The notes under the pieces are model-generated. The model was given only the letters and a program-made list of their open reading frames with translations, was not told where the DNA came from and made no database searches. The position numbers and the translations under genes were made by a program. Below, piece by piece: positions 27,304 through 34,348 of a stretch of DNA of 48,737 bases; positions within the stretch are counted from its first letter, which is position 1, and the number at the start of each line of letters is the position of its first letter. The stretch lies in NCBI GenBank assembly GCA_015063335.1, contig SVUH01000009.1:1-48737 (forward strand). The letters are read 5' to 3'. The stretch is from Oscillospiraceae bacterium (GTDB taxonomy: Bacteria; Bacillota_A; Clostridia; Oscillospirales; CAG-272).

Positions 27304-27732
27304 GTAAAAACAAGGAGGTACAGTCCGATGAGAAATTAAAACCGCTTGTTTTCAAGGCAGTGTGAAAATAAATGTGGATAAGATCTTACGCTTTATAAAT
27401 ACGAATAAAACGTATCTATAACGAAAAGCGAGTGTGTGTTAAAAGTCCTTGAAAAGAGCAGAAACGCTTCGTCCTTCGCAAAAAGGTTGCATCGGTTAAA
27501 GATATAGTGCAGAAAGCATGATGCGGAAAAGATTATAAATTTAAAGCTTAAAATAATTAGCTTACGGACGTGCCGATAAAATTGATTTTTGTGATGAGCT
27601 TCACCTGATGCGGCGATGCGAACGACAGATTAAGAAAGGAAGGTAGCCAAAAAGATGTTAGATATCAAGAGCGAACAGAAGTGACTCTTGATTGTGAGTG
27701 TAAAGAGCTTACGGTCAAGAGTCACTTCTGTT
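27304..27732 (+). ncRNA. Candidate 430-nt non-coding RNA
   Basis: An independent transcription unit with no gene-sized ORF: near-consensus promoter, about 430 bases, then a perfect 18-bp terminator. Two start-like sites follow good Shine-Dalgarno sequences but encode only 3 residues (MRN, AAGGAGG at about 27313) and 9 residues (MLDIKSEQK, just before the terminator). Several stems can be drawn: CGCTTT/AAAGCG enclosing ATACG/CGTAT, GCATC/GATGC enclosing TGC/GCA, and AAGCT/AGCTT. I compared it from memory with RNase P RNA, tmRNA, 6S RNA and group I/II introns and found no match. Relation to large ornate RNAs (ROOL, GOLLD, OLE) is possible but I cannot test it. Confidence 0.5.
27674..27732 (+). 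terminator. Terminator of the candidate non-coding RNA
   Basis: Perfect 18-bp stem (27674-27691 and 27715-27732); the 23-base loop holds a GTAA/TTAC mini-stem. A T-run follows at 27731-27736. Confidence 0.85.
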
Positions 27733-27807
27733 TTTTCTTTATATCAGTATATATGGGATAATTTGGGACATAATAGCAGTACAAAAACAAAAGGAAAGGA
27801 AGCTATT

Positions 27808-28242
27808 ATGATAGAACAGGATACAATAAGACTTCTTCGTGAATGTGATGCGGGGATAAAAATGGGAGTGGAGTCGATCGACGAGGTGCTCGAATACGTA
27901 GGCTCGGAGGTGCTTTCCGAAAAGCTCTCCAAGTGCAAATCAGAGCACGAAAAGCTGAACGGGGAGGTACAAAAGCTTCTCGAAAAATACCACGACGAGG
28001 GAAAGGACCCAAACCCTATCGCAAAAGGTATGTCGTGGATGAAGACAAACGTAAAGCTCAGCCTTAAAGCATCTGATCACACGATCGCGGACCTTATTAC
28101 TGACGGCTGTAACATGGGTGTTAAGTCACTCAATAAGTATTTGAACGAGTACAAGGCGGCTGACGAGGTGTCCAAGGATATAACCAAGCGCCTTATAAAC
28201 CTCGAAGAACAGCTGGCGGTCGATGTCAGAGAGTATCTTTGA
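27808..28242 (+). CDS. Small all-helical protein of unknown function
   Basis: A 144-residue cytoplasmic protein, almost wholly helical and strongly charged (KLSKCKSEHEKLNGEVQ, NLEEQLAVDVREYL). Pattern and length resemble four-helix bundles of the ferritin-like DUF2383 type, but I do not see a clear metal-binding glutamate/histidine set, so no function is proposed. The frame is open upstream to 27688, but that part overlaps the RNA terminator; the ATG at 27808 has AAAGGAAAGGAAG at the right distance. It is a single-gene unit ending at the hairpin at 28253-28285. Confidence 0.8.
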   Translation: MIEQDTIRLLRECDAGIKMGVESIDEVLEYVGSEVLSEKLSKCKSEHEKLNGEVQKLLEKYHDEGKDPNPIAKGMSWMKTNVKLSLKASDHTIADLITDGCNMGVKSLNKYLNEYKAADEVSKDITKRLINLEEQLAVDVREYL

Positions 28243-28252
28243 TGATAGAAAG

Positions 28253-28285
28253 AACCCCGCCGAGGCAAATGCCTTTGCGGGGGTT
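28253..28285 (+). terminator. Terminator after the helical protein gene
   Basis: AACCCCGC pairs with GCGGGGGTT (one bulged G) around an AGGC/GCCT inner stem; TTTT follows. Confidence 0.75.
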
Positions 28286-28323
28286 TTACATAGAGTTAAT
28301 ATAAAATAAAAACGCAAAAACTA

Positions 28324-28352
28324 TTGACAAATAGTATATTCTGTTGTATAAT
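28324..28352 (+). promoter_or_regulatory. Perfect-consensus promoter of the structured leader and Ltp gene
   Basis: TTGACA (28324-28329), 17-base spacer, TATAAT (28347-28352). The predicted start is at about 28359, the first base of the structured RNA's closing stem. Confidence 0.85.
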
Positions 28353-28358
28353 GAGATT

Positions 28359-28575
28359 GCCAAACTAACTAAATAAACGTGAAATATGGGTGTACTATCT
28401 TTATTTTTAGGGATAGTTAGACTCTTTTTAAACTATACTATTTTTGTTGGTGAATTTGATAAAATGCAAATTCCTCTTTCGACGAAAATAGTATGTACAC
28501 TTTTTTTCACGTAAAGTTAGTTTGGCGACTATCGGAGTTTGCGTTTTTGTGCGGTTGCTTCGGTAGCCGCACTTT
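28359..28575 (+). ncRNA. Candidate structured leader RNA (riboswitch-like) ending in a terminator
   Basis: The transcript begins with a perfect 12-bp closing stem (28359-28370 with 28515-28526), continues with an 8-bp stem (28377-28384 with 28505-28512), then GTGTAC/GTACAC, and opens into a branched core with an ACTATC/GATAGT hairpin and a TACTATTTT/AAAATAGTA hairpin enclosing GAATTTG/CAAATTC. After it comes a 10-bp terminator with a UUCG tetraloop. The next gene starts about 35 bases later. This fits a cis-acting terminator switch for the lipoprotein, or a free-standing small RNA. A 13-bp AAAAACGCAAA-type inverted repeat (28308-28322 and 28536-28548) also flanks the unit, so a mobile MITE is an alternative. 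Confidence 0.5.
28549..28572 (+). terminator. UUCG-tetraloop terminator before the Ltp gene
   Basis: 10-bp stem (28549-28558 and 28563-28572, two G-U pairs) with loop TTCG, then TTTTTATTTT. It lies between the promoter and the lipoprotein start, so expression of the gene needs read-through. Confidence 0.85.
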
Positions 28576-28609
28576 TTATTTTATTATTCATTTTTAGGAG
28601 GAAAAGAAA

Positions 28610-29065
28610 ATGAAAAACACAAAAATTTTGGCAGCCTTTTTATCACTTTGTTTATTGCTTTCAATGCTTGTCGCTTGCGATATCAGCGATATATCGACGC
28701 TAACCGGTGACAACCAAGAACAGCAAAGCCAAAAGCAAACCGAAAAGCAAACCCAAAAGCAAACCGAACAAACAATGACTATAGGTCAAAAAAATGCTCT
28801 TAAAAAAGCAGAGTCTTACTTGAAATACTCCAATTTTTCACGTCAAGGTCTTATTGATCAGTTGGAGTATGAAGGATTCGAAGAAAGCGATATTATTTTC
28901 GCAGTAGATAATGTTGAGGTTGATTGGAATGAAGAATGTTACGAAAAAGCACAGAGCTATTTGAAATATTCGTCTTTTTCCAAGCAAGGCCTTATTGATC
29001 AGCTGGAATTCGAGGGCTTTACAGATGCACAAATTGCATATGCAATTAAAAAAGTTGGATATTGA
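28610..29065 (+). CDS. Ltp-family lipoprotein (superinfection-exclusion type)
   Basis: A 151-residue surface lipoprotein. The signal peptide ends in a lipobox-like MLVAC, so Cys23 should be lipidated. A Gln/Lys/Thr-rich linker of about 25 residues leads to two copies of a roughly 45-residue helical module: AESYLKYSNFSRQGLIDQL and AQSYLKYSSFSKQGLIDQL, separated by DNVEVDWNEE. This is the repeat of Ltp proteins; the Streptococcus thermophilus prophage TP-J34 member blocks phage DNA injection. Many chromosomal homologues exist without a known role, so a defence function is an inference. TTAGGAGGAAAAG precedes the ATG. It is preceded by the structured leader. Confidence 0.88.
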   Translation: MKNTKILAAFLSLCLLLSMLVACDISDISTLTGDNQEQQSQKQTEKQTQKQTEQTMTIGQKNALKKAESYLKYSNFSRQGLIDQLEYEGFEESDIIFAVDNVEVDWNEECYEKAQSYLKYSSFSKQGLIDQLEFEGFTDAQIAYAIKKVGY

Positions 29066-29084
29066 TTTTTTCAGTTAAATACAT

Positions 29085-29115
29085 AAACCGCTATGGATTT
29101 GCTCCGTAGCGGTTT
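29085..29115. terminator. Terminator after the Ltp gene
   Basis: 12-bp stem AAACCGCTATGG/CCGTAGCGGTTT with one wobble, followed by TTTATTTT. Confidence 0.75.
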
Positions 29116-29120
29116 TATTT

Positions 29121-29147
29121 TGGGCGGGTGGCAGGACTTAGGAACCT
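29121..29147 (-). pseudogene. tRNA-Leu 3'-end remnant (degenerate)
   Basis: Resembles the 3' end (T arm plus acceptor) of the intact tRNA-Leu at 29484-29566: GGGCGGGTGGCAGGACTT against GTGCGGGTGACAGGACTT. No tRNA body follows. Confidence 0.45.
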
Positions 29148-29252
29148 TGCTTTGCGCCTAAATGCAGTGAAATTTTTAAGTTATCCGTTGCGCAAAGCGA
29201 TCCAATTCTTGCGAATTGGAGAGGCTCGGTGTCAGTAAACTCATACGAAAAA

Positions 29253-29280
29253 CATAAGGACGGCAAAAGCCGTCCTTATG
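29253..29280. terminator. Hairpin beside the second tRNA-Leu remnant
   Basis: Perfect 12-bp stem CATAAGGACGGC/GCCGTCCTTATG with AAAA loop and a T-run on the plus strand. On the minus strand it lies just after a tRNA-Leu 3' end, as expected for the terminator of a lost tRNA gene. Confidence 0.65.
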
Positions 29281-29302
29281 TTTTTGGTGCGGGTGACAGG
29301 AC
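29281..29302 (-). repeat. 22-bp direct repeat of the tRNA-Leu 3' end (att-like)
   Basis: Identical to 29480-29501, which spans the 3' end of the functional tRNA-Leu including CCA and half the T arm. The rest of this copy is replaced by hairpin-rich sequence. Duplicated tRNA 3' ends are typical footprints of tRNA-targeting integrases. Confidence 0.7.
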
Positions 29303-29449
29303 AAGATTGAACAGCTTTCGCTTCGCTCAAGCGCAAGTTTGTCTTGACGGACAACGTCCGTCATTTGCCTTGCAAAGCGCCAAACGTTGCCTGCTACCAA
29401 CGCCTACGGCGTTGGGCAGGTTCTTCGAGCCGTAACCGAAACAAAAAAC
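29303..29449. other. Hairpin-rich non-coding spacer
   Basis: No gene. It is full of short perfect hairpins with 3-base loops, for example GACGGAC/GTCCGTC and CAACGCC/GGCGTTG, of the kind also seen near 29.6-29.9 kb and 35.4-35.5 kb. Confidence 0.5.
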
Positions 29450-29477
29450 AAGGAGATGAACTAACGTCCATCTCCTT
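29450..29477 (-). terminator. Terminator of tRNA-Leu
   Basis: AAGGAGATG (29450-29458) pairs with CATCTCCTT (29469-29477); on the minus strand it follows the tRNA and is itself followed by GTTTTTTG. Confidence 0.7.
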
Positions 29478-29483
29478 ATTTTT

Positions 29484-29566
29484 TGGTGCGGGTGACAGGA
29501 CTTGAACCTGCACGAATTAACACAAGATCCTAAATCTTGCGCGTCTGCCAATTCCGCCACACCCGC
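29484..29566 (-). tRNA. tRNA-Leu (anticodon UAG)
   Basis: On the minus strand the gene runs from GCGGGTG (acceptor 5' strand) through D arm GTGGCGGAATTGGCAG, anticodon arm CAAGA-TTTAGGA-TCTTG (anticodon TAG), a long variable arm typical of leucine tRNAs, T arm CAGGTTCAAGTCCTG and acceptor CACCCGC, discriminator A and an encoded CCA (29484-29486). It reads CUA codons and wobble partners. It appears to be the only intact copy among several remnants. Confidence 0.95.
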
Positions 29567-29608
29567 ATATTTTCTTCGAAAATATGCTACAACAACGCTT
29601 CGCGTTGT
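29559..29608. repeat. 50-bp direct repeat, copy 1 (tRNA-Leu 5' end and upstream)
   Basis: Identical to 29713-29762. It contains the first bases of tRNA-Leu and two mini-hairpins, ATATTTTC-TTC-GAAAATAT and ACAACGC-TTC-GCGTTGT. Confidence 0.85.
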
Positions 29609-29712
29609 TGCGCCCATCCTCAAAGAATTTTGATTAAATAATTGAAAAAACAAGCGAGGTGTGGCGCTGCCTAAAGAACGCTTTGCGTTCTTTACTTGTG
29701 CGAAGCACAAAG

Positions 29713-29762
29713 ACACCCGCATATTTTCTTCGAAAATATGCTACAACAACGCTTCGCGTTGT
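29713..29762. repeat. 50-bp direct repeat, copy 2 (next to a broken tRNA-Leu start)
   Basis: Second copy of 29559-29608. On the minus strand its tRNA start GCGGGTGT runs into two hairpins rather than a D arm, then GGCAG, so the tRNA is broken. Confidence 0.85.
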
Positions 29763-29897
29763 CGCGCAAATTCTCAAAAAGTGTCCGCGTGACTCTTGAA
29801 GCATAGTCGACTTTCTCGCGTCTGCTCGAAATTCTCCTTGCTTCTGCGCCTTGATCGAGCTCGCTTCATCACCCACCGGGTGCGCTCGTTCTCCAAG

Positions 29898-29920
29898 CTG
29901 CCAATTCCGCCACGTTTGCG
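29898..29920 (-). pseudogene. tRNA-Leu 5'-end remnant
   Basis: Shares 16 bases (GTGGCGGAATTGGCAG on the minus strand, at 29898-29913) with the intact tRNA-Leu, then is interrupted in the D loop by about 75 bases of hairpin-forming sequence. Confidence 0.55.
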
Positions 29921-29960
29921 TCACACCGTACATTATACCACCGAAAGCTCCTTTTGTCAA

Positions 29961-29990
29961 CCTACTTTTCTTTTAAAAAAGAAAAGTAGG
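29961..29990 (-). terminator. Terminator of the acyl-ACP thioesterase gene
   Basis: Perfect 14-bp stem CCTACTTTTCTTTT with its inverse and an AA loop, about 37 bases after the thioesterase stop on the minus strand. Confidence 0.6.
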
Positions 29991-30026
29991 CAAAAGAAAA
30001 CTGTAAGGGGGAATTGCTTATTCATT

Positions 30027-30749
30027 CTATCCGAGCACGACTATGGATTCAAGGCATACCTTGCCCTCTCCCTTTGTCGTTCTGAAATAGTGGGTATTAT
30101 CGACAAATGCGTGATTTATCGAAAGCTCGTCGCCAAACGCCGCCTCGTTTACGTAGGACAAGAGAAATCCGCGTATGTTTTTAATTTGTCCGATCGGCAT
30201 AAAATCACAGAGCATATCGGGGTATTTAGTATTATTCATGTGCATGTTATAGTCGAGATCGGAGTACGTTATCTTACGCTTTCCAATACATTCAAGTGAC
30301 AACTCGCTCGGGAGTCGGAAGCGCTTTGGAATGTCAAGCTCGATAGGCGCATCATTTTGAAAATCGTAGATGCCGTCAAGCGCCTCACCGCTGACGAGAG
30401 TCATTTCCTTTAAATTCATAAGCGCCCACGTTGTGTCCGCAATCGCAATGGTCTTTTTTCCCTTGCGTATTCTGTAAAAACGCAGAATGGAATATCCGCG
30501 CGAGTGGCAGGTCCACGTATCGACCTCAATATCCTCAAACGCGAAAAGAGGCTCGTATATCTCGAAGCGTATCTTGCTCAAAAGAAAGGCAAGACCGTAT
30601 TCGTCGCGCAAAAGGTCAAGCTCAGGACCGCATGCTCGCATGTGGTGATTTGAGGTCTCCTGCATGTATACGAGCATCTGAGTCGCCCTAACCCGTCTTT
30701 CGGCATCGGTATCGTGCCATTTTGTAGTATATTTTTTAGTAAAAATCAT
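30027..30749 (-). CDS. Acyl-[acyl-carrier-protein] thioesterase (FatA/FatB family)
   Basis: Releases free fatty acids from acyl-ACP, ending fatty-acid synthesis. The 240-residue protein has the double hot-dog layout of bacterial members: the first half with WHDTDAERRVRATQMLVYMQ and the second with the catalytic-type segment YSDLDYNMHMNNTKYPDML containing Asn and His. No signal peptide, so cytoplasmic. I start at the ATG giving MIFTKKY because AAGGAG lies 6 bases before it; an upstream ATG seven codons earlier has no ribosome binding site. It is transcribed from the promoter at 30784-30812. Confidence 0.9.
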   Translation of the reverse strand: MIFTKKYTTKWHDTDAERRVRATQMLVYMQETSNHHMRACGPELDLLRDEYGLAFLLSKIRFEIYEPLFAFEDIEVDTWTCHSRGYSILRFYRIRKGKKTIAIADTTWALMNLKEMTLVSGEALDGIYDFQNDAPIELDIPKRFRLPSELSLECIGKRKITYSDLDYNMHMNNTKYPDMLCDFMPIGQIKNIRGFLLSYVNEAAFGDELSINHAFVDNTHYFRTTKGEGKVCLESIVVLG

Positions 30750-30783
30750 TTTGTTCTCCTTGTATGACAAAAGCTCTACGATA

Positions 30784-30812
30784 ATTATAAACTAAATTCA
30801 AATTGTTTTCAA
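30784..30812 (-). promoter_or_regulatory. Promoter of the thioesterase gene
   Basis: Minus strand TTGAAA, 17-base spacer, TATAAT, about 35 bases before the start codon. Confidence 0.7.
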
Positions 30813-30896
30813 GTCCTGTTTTGAATTTCAAGTCAAATAAGGGGCATAAATTTACGCAGACAAGCGTGTGGGTAACATAAAATTAACAAATTAGTG

Positions 30897-30925
30897 TTGA
30901 AAAGGGCGTTTAAATTTGCTACAAT
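30897..30925 (+). promoter_or_regulatory. Promoter of the lipoprotein gene at 30975
   Basis: TTGAAA, 17-base spacer, TACAAT; the ATG follows 50 bases later. Confidence 0.6.
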
Positions 30926-30974
30926 ATAATTTGTAAAATAATGCTTATATTCTTCTTTCGAAAGGAATTTAGAC

Positions 30975-32009
30975 ATGATAAAAAGAATTGTTGCAATATT
31001 GCTTGCGCTTCTTATGTGCGCGGCGTTCGTTGGATGCGCGGGTGACGGCGCGCCCGACGGAATGAAGAACGCAACGACCGAGGGACAGCCCTTTAAGCTT
31101 TACGTTCCCGATTCTTGGTCGATTAATACCACCAGCGGTGTTTCGAGCGCTTATCTGTCAACGATCGGATACGTTAGCGTAAGCGCGAGATACCATACTC
31201 CCGAAAACCCCGAAATGACGCTTGACGAGTACGTTGCGGCACGCAAAAACGAGCTCTCTCTAGAGTTCGCGGATAAGAGCTTTGCGCTTATTACCTCTGA
31301 GGGCGCTGAGGGCAACGAGGCTGTTATTCTCGGTAAGGAGAGCAACGTCCAAGATGCGAGACAGATACTCTTCACCGCTAAGATAGACGAGGCTGCGTAT
31401 ACGTTCAGACAGATAATTGCGAAATATAAGGGCGATTTTATAATTCTTTCCTTTACTGTAAGCTCTGACACGTACGATGCCATATTTGAGGATATTGAGA
31501 AGATCCGAGAGGAGTTCGTTTGCTGTGACAAGCCCGAATACTCAGGAGATAGCGTAACGGACAAAAAGACTCCCGAGGGTATGAAGATAGCATCCTCAAA
31601 CAATCTGGAGTATAGACTTTACGTTCCCGCAGACGGCTGGACGTGTGACTCGGAGAGCGGTAAGGCAGAGGCGTATGCTGCGGATAACTCGAACGTAGCG
31701 GTAACCTCTTACTCGCCGAGCACGACTATGACGGCGCGCGAGTATTGGGCTATGGCAGAGGGCGAATACAAGAAGACCTTTGGAGACAAATACGAGTACG
31801 TAGGTGAGAGCGAAAGAAAGGTTGCGGATCGCGATGCCGTTTCCTATACCTACGTTGTAAGCTACGGAGGCGAGCGCGTGAAGATCATGCAGACGGTGCT
31901 CGTTTACAACGGAGTCGTATACTCGATAACCTATTCTGCGCTCGAGGCGAATTTTGAGGCTCACACGGCAGACGTAAACAAAATTCTTGACGTGTTTATT
32001 TTCAGATAA
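30975..32009 (+). CDS. Two-module lipoprotein of unknown function
   Basis: A 344-residue exported lipoprotein: basic start, hydrophobic helix, and lipobox AFVGC with Cys21 as the lipidation site. The mature part is two copies of a module of about 150 residues. Copy 1 begins PDGMKNATTEGQPFKLYVP and copy 2 begins PEGMKIASSNNLEYRLYVP; each continues with a Trp-containing strand, an EYVA/EYWA helix and a final long helix. The shape recalls PsbP or DUF1795-like folds, which I offer only as a guess. GAAAGGAATTT precedes the ATG. The cysteine desulfurase gene follows after 7 bases, so they may be co-transcribed. Confidence 0.85.
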   Translation: MIKRIVAILLALLMCAAFVGCAGDGAPDGMKNATTEGQPFKLYVPDSWSINTTSGVSSAYLSTIGYVSVSARYHTPENPEMTLDEYVAARKNELSLEFADKSFALITSEGAEGNEAVILGKESNVQDARQILFTAKIDEAAYTFRQIIAKYKGDFIILSFTVSSDTYDAIFEDIEKIREEFVCCDKPEYSGDSVTDKKTPEGMKIASSNNLEYRLYVPADGWTCDSESGKAEAYAADNSNVAVTSYSPSTTMTAREYWAMAEGEYKKTFGDKYEYVGESERKVADRDAVSYTYVVSYGGERVKIMQTVLVYNGVVYSITYSALEANFEAHTADVNKILDVFIFR

Positions 32010-32016
32010 TTTGGAT

Positions 32017-33198
32017 ATGAATAATAACGCAAAAAGAACGGTATATCTTGACAACAGCGCGACCACGCCTCTCTCGGATGCGGCAAGGGGAGCTATTGCC
32101 GAGGCGATGGATTGTTTTGGAAATCCTTCGTCGCTTCATACGATGGGCGCTGACGCAGAAAAGCTCGTCGCGGCGGCAAGAGATAGAATTATGTCAGCGC
32201 TGGGGGTAAGGCGCGGGCAGGGAACTGTGGTTTTCACCTCGTGCGGGACCGAGGCCACCTCACTTGCCATATTCGGAACGGCGTATGCAAAGATGCGCCG
32301 CGAGGCAAATCGCATACTTACCACGGACTCGGAGCACCCCGCGACGGCGCGTGCGCTCGAAGCTCTTGAGAAAACGGGATTTGAGATCGTTCGCATACCC
32401 ACTCGCGGCGGAGTTTTCGATATGAGCGCGCTTGAGAGTGCGCTTGACAAAAAAATATTCATGGCTTCGTTTATGCTCGTCAATAACGAAACGGGCGCGA
32501 TGTATTCCGTTAAGGAAGCGTTCGCAAGGATCAAACGGGCGCACAAGGATGCAATTACTCATTGTGATGCAGTGCAGGGCTTTATGAGAATACCGTTTAC
32601 GCCCTCGTCAATCGGCGCGGATCTTGTATCTGTGAGCGGTCATAAGATACACGCCCCCAAGGGAGTTGGCGCGCTTTACGTATCCTCGGAGCTTATAAAG
32701 GCTAAAAAAATAGCGCCGTTTTTGGTAGGCGGTGGACAGGAGAGCGGAATGCGCTCTGGTACGGAGAACGTTATCGGTATCTCTGCTTTTGGCGCGGCGG
32801 CGGCTGATATGGCGGCAAGACGCGCACAGATAACGGAAAAGCTTGACGGGCTCTATTTATATGCAACTGACAAGCTTTCGGCGCTTGGCGTGAGAATAAA
32901 TACACCCGAGGGAACGCGCGTAAGTCACATAATAAACGTAACCTTACCTGACGTAAAAAGCGAAACAATGCTTCATTACCTTTCCGCGGACGGAATATAC
33001 GTGTCAAGCGGCTCTGCCTGCTCGTCACATTCGAAAACACCTAGCAGCTCTCTTGTTGCGTTTGGACTTACACCGCAAGAGGCGGATTGCTCGATACGCA
33101 TAAGCCTTTCGGAGTATAATACCAAAGAGGATATAGATGCGCTTTGCGAGTCGCTCTCATCGGGGCTTGAACGGCTTGTAAGAATAAAGAGATCTTAA
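32017..33198 (+). CDS. Cysteine desulfurase (NifS/IscS-like)
   Basis: A 393-residue PLP enzyme that removes sulfur from cysteine for iron-sulfur clusters or thio-modified tRNA. VYLDNSATTPLS is the family N-terminus; SVSGHKIHAPKGVG carries the PLP Lys (Lys210); EHPATARALE gives the conserved His; SSGSACSSHSK holds the persulfide Cys (Cys335). The ATG at 32017 gives the standard start; the open frame back to 31987 overlaps the lipoprotein gene. The ribosome binding site is weak (TTTGGA), consistent with translation coupled to the gene before. No IscU or ThiI gene is adjacent. Confidence 0.92.
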   Translation: MNNNAKRTVYLDNSATTPLSDAARGAIAEAMDCFGNPSSLHTMGADAEKLVAAARDRIMSALGVRRGQGTVVFTSCGTEATSLAIFGTAYAKMRREANRILTTDSEHPATARALEALEKTGFEIVRIPTRGGVFDMSALESALDKKIFMASFMLVNNETGAMYSVKEAFARIKRAHKDAITHCDAVQGFMRIPFTPSSIGADLVSVSGHKIHAPKGVGALYVSSELIKAKKIAPFLVGGGQESGMRSGTENVIGISAFGAAAADMAARRAQITEKLDGLYLYATDKLSALGVRINTPEGTRVSHIINVTLPDVKSETMLHYLSADGIYVSSGSACSSHSKTPSSSLVAFGLTPQEADCSIRISLSEYNTKEDIDALCESLSSGLERLVRIKRS

Positions 33199-33208
33199 TT
33201 TATAACAT

Positions 33209-33237
33209 AAAAAAGGGCTGAATATCAGCCCTTTTTT
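33209..33237. terminator. Bidirectional terminator between cysteine desulfurase and nnrD
   Basis: 13-bp stem AAAAAAGGGCTGA/TCAGCCCTTTTTT with ATA loop between convergent genes. Confidence 0.9.
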
Positions 33238-33250
33238 ATATTGCGTTGTA

Positions 33251-34123
33251 TTACTTTATGGAAGAAAGCACGCGCGGAAGTGCATCGATAATATCTGAGG
33301 CGATAAGTGAATATTCGCCCACAGTAAGCGCCGCCGTATCCCCCGCAAGACCGTGGATATATACGCCAAGGCTCGCGACTTGAAGATCGGTGAGCGTGTT
33401 CTCTCTGTTTTGCGAAAGAATACCACCGATAATTCCCGCAAGCACGTCGCCTGAGCCTGCCGTTGCCATTCCGCTGTTGCCCGACATGTTTACGTAAACT
33501 CGCAGAGAGCCGTCGCTGACAGCCGTGCTGTGGTCCTTGAGCACGCACGTAAGGGAATGCTTTTTGGCAAATTCGCGGCACTCGTTCGGTATGCTCTCTG
33601 TGATCTCGGACACGGTCTTGCCCGTAAGACGCGACATCTCGGTTGGGTGGGGAGTTATTATCTTGCCCTTGGTATATTTCAAAAGCGAGGGATTGCGGGC
33701 GAGAAGATTGAGAGCGTCGGCATCAAGCACCATTGGCTTCTCACAATTTCTCAATACGCGAGCGAGAACCTTTCTCGATGCTGAACTTATACCAAGACCA
33801 CAACCGCATACGACAACTGTCGCGCGCGAGAGTGCGGAGTCTATTATCTCCTCCGAAGGACGCTCGGAGTCATAGACGGTTACTATTGCTTCGGGCAGTA
33901 ACATCTGCAAAACAGTTCTGTTACACTCGGGGGTGAGTATTTCTACAAGGCCTGCACCCGTGCGGAGCGCAGCCTTTGCCGAAAGATACGCAGCGCCTGC
34001 CATACCGTGGCTTCCGCATATGCAAAGCACTCTGCCGAACGTACCTTTGTTCGATCTTTGCGGACGAAAAGGCATGAGGGAGAGATCGCTTTTTGAGTAT
34101 GAAAAGGTTGAAAAGGTATCCAT
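33251..34123 (-). CDS. nnrD: ADP-dependent NAD(P)H-hydrate dehydratase
   Basis: Repairs hydrated NADH/NADPH (NAD(P)HX) using ADP. The 290-residue protein has the ribokinase-like fold and family motifs: GSHGMAGAAYLSAKAALRTG, LDADALNLLA, ITPHPTEMSRL, and GNSGMATAGSGDVLAGI with the catalytic Asp. It has only the dehydratase; the N-terminal epimerase domain (NnrE) found in many fused versions is absent. I start at MDTFSTF because GGAGG lies 5 bases before that ATG and not before the upstream one. Single-gene unit. Confidence 0.9.
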   Translation of the reverse strand: MDTFSTFSYSKSDLSLMPFRPQRSNKGTFGRVLCICGSHGMAGAAYLSAKAALRTGAGLVEILTPECNRTVLQMLLPEAIVTVYDSERPSEEIIDSALSRATVVVCGCGLGISSASRKVLARVLRNCEKPMVLDADALNLLARNPSLLKYTKGKIITPHPTEMSRLTGKTVSEITESIPNECREFAKKHSLTCVLKDHSTAVSDGSLRVYVNMSGNSGMATAGSGDVLAGIIGGILSQNRENTLTDLQVASLGVYIHGLAGDTAALTVGEYSLIASDIIDALPRVLSSIK

Positions 34124-34242
34124 AATATCCTCCGAGACTATCATATGTATTCATTTTATCATATAAACCCCGACAAGTAAAGAGATATAGGAGCAAATTC
34201 TCACAAATTTTCAGAATAATGCAATAAAGTTAAAAAAAACTC

Positions 34243-34271
34243 TTGACAACCGAACTAAAATAGATTATAAT
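34243..34271 (+). promoter_or_regulatory. Perfect-consensus promoter of yceD-rpmF
   Basis: TTGACA, 17-base spacer, TATAAT. The predicted start about 34278 lies after an in-frame upstream ATG at 34277, which rules that ATG out as the yceD start. Confidence 0.85.
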
Positions 34272-34348
34272 ATGTATTGTCGCATTTTATGTCAAACCGA
34301 TTACATCGGAATAATGCCAAGCATAACGGCAGCTTTGCGGAGGAAAAT

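Noticed and set aside
27304..27360. Possible RNase P RNA start (GGAGGTACAGTCCG resembles part of the rnpB core)
   Set aside because: The remaining conserved rnpB regions, including the CR-V type ACAGAAA segment in its usual context, are not found.
29121..29960. CRISPR array
   Set aside because: Repeats are few, unequally spaced and derived from tRNA-Leu ends; no regular repeat-spacer pattern or cas gene exists.
29327..29960. Minus-strand ORFs of 108 and 131 residues across the tRNA-Leu region
   Set aside because: They read through a tRNA and hairpin repeats; the peptide GVAELADAQDLGSCVNSC is the well-known false translation of tRNA-Leu.
34277..34348. Upstream ATG for the yceD gene
   Set aside because: It coincides with the predicted transcription start and lacks a ribosome binding site; ATG 34349 has GGAGG.
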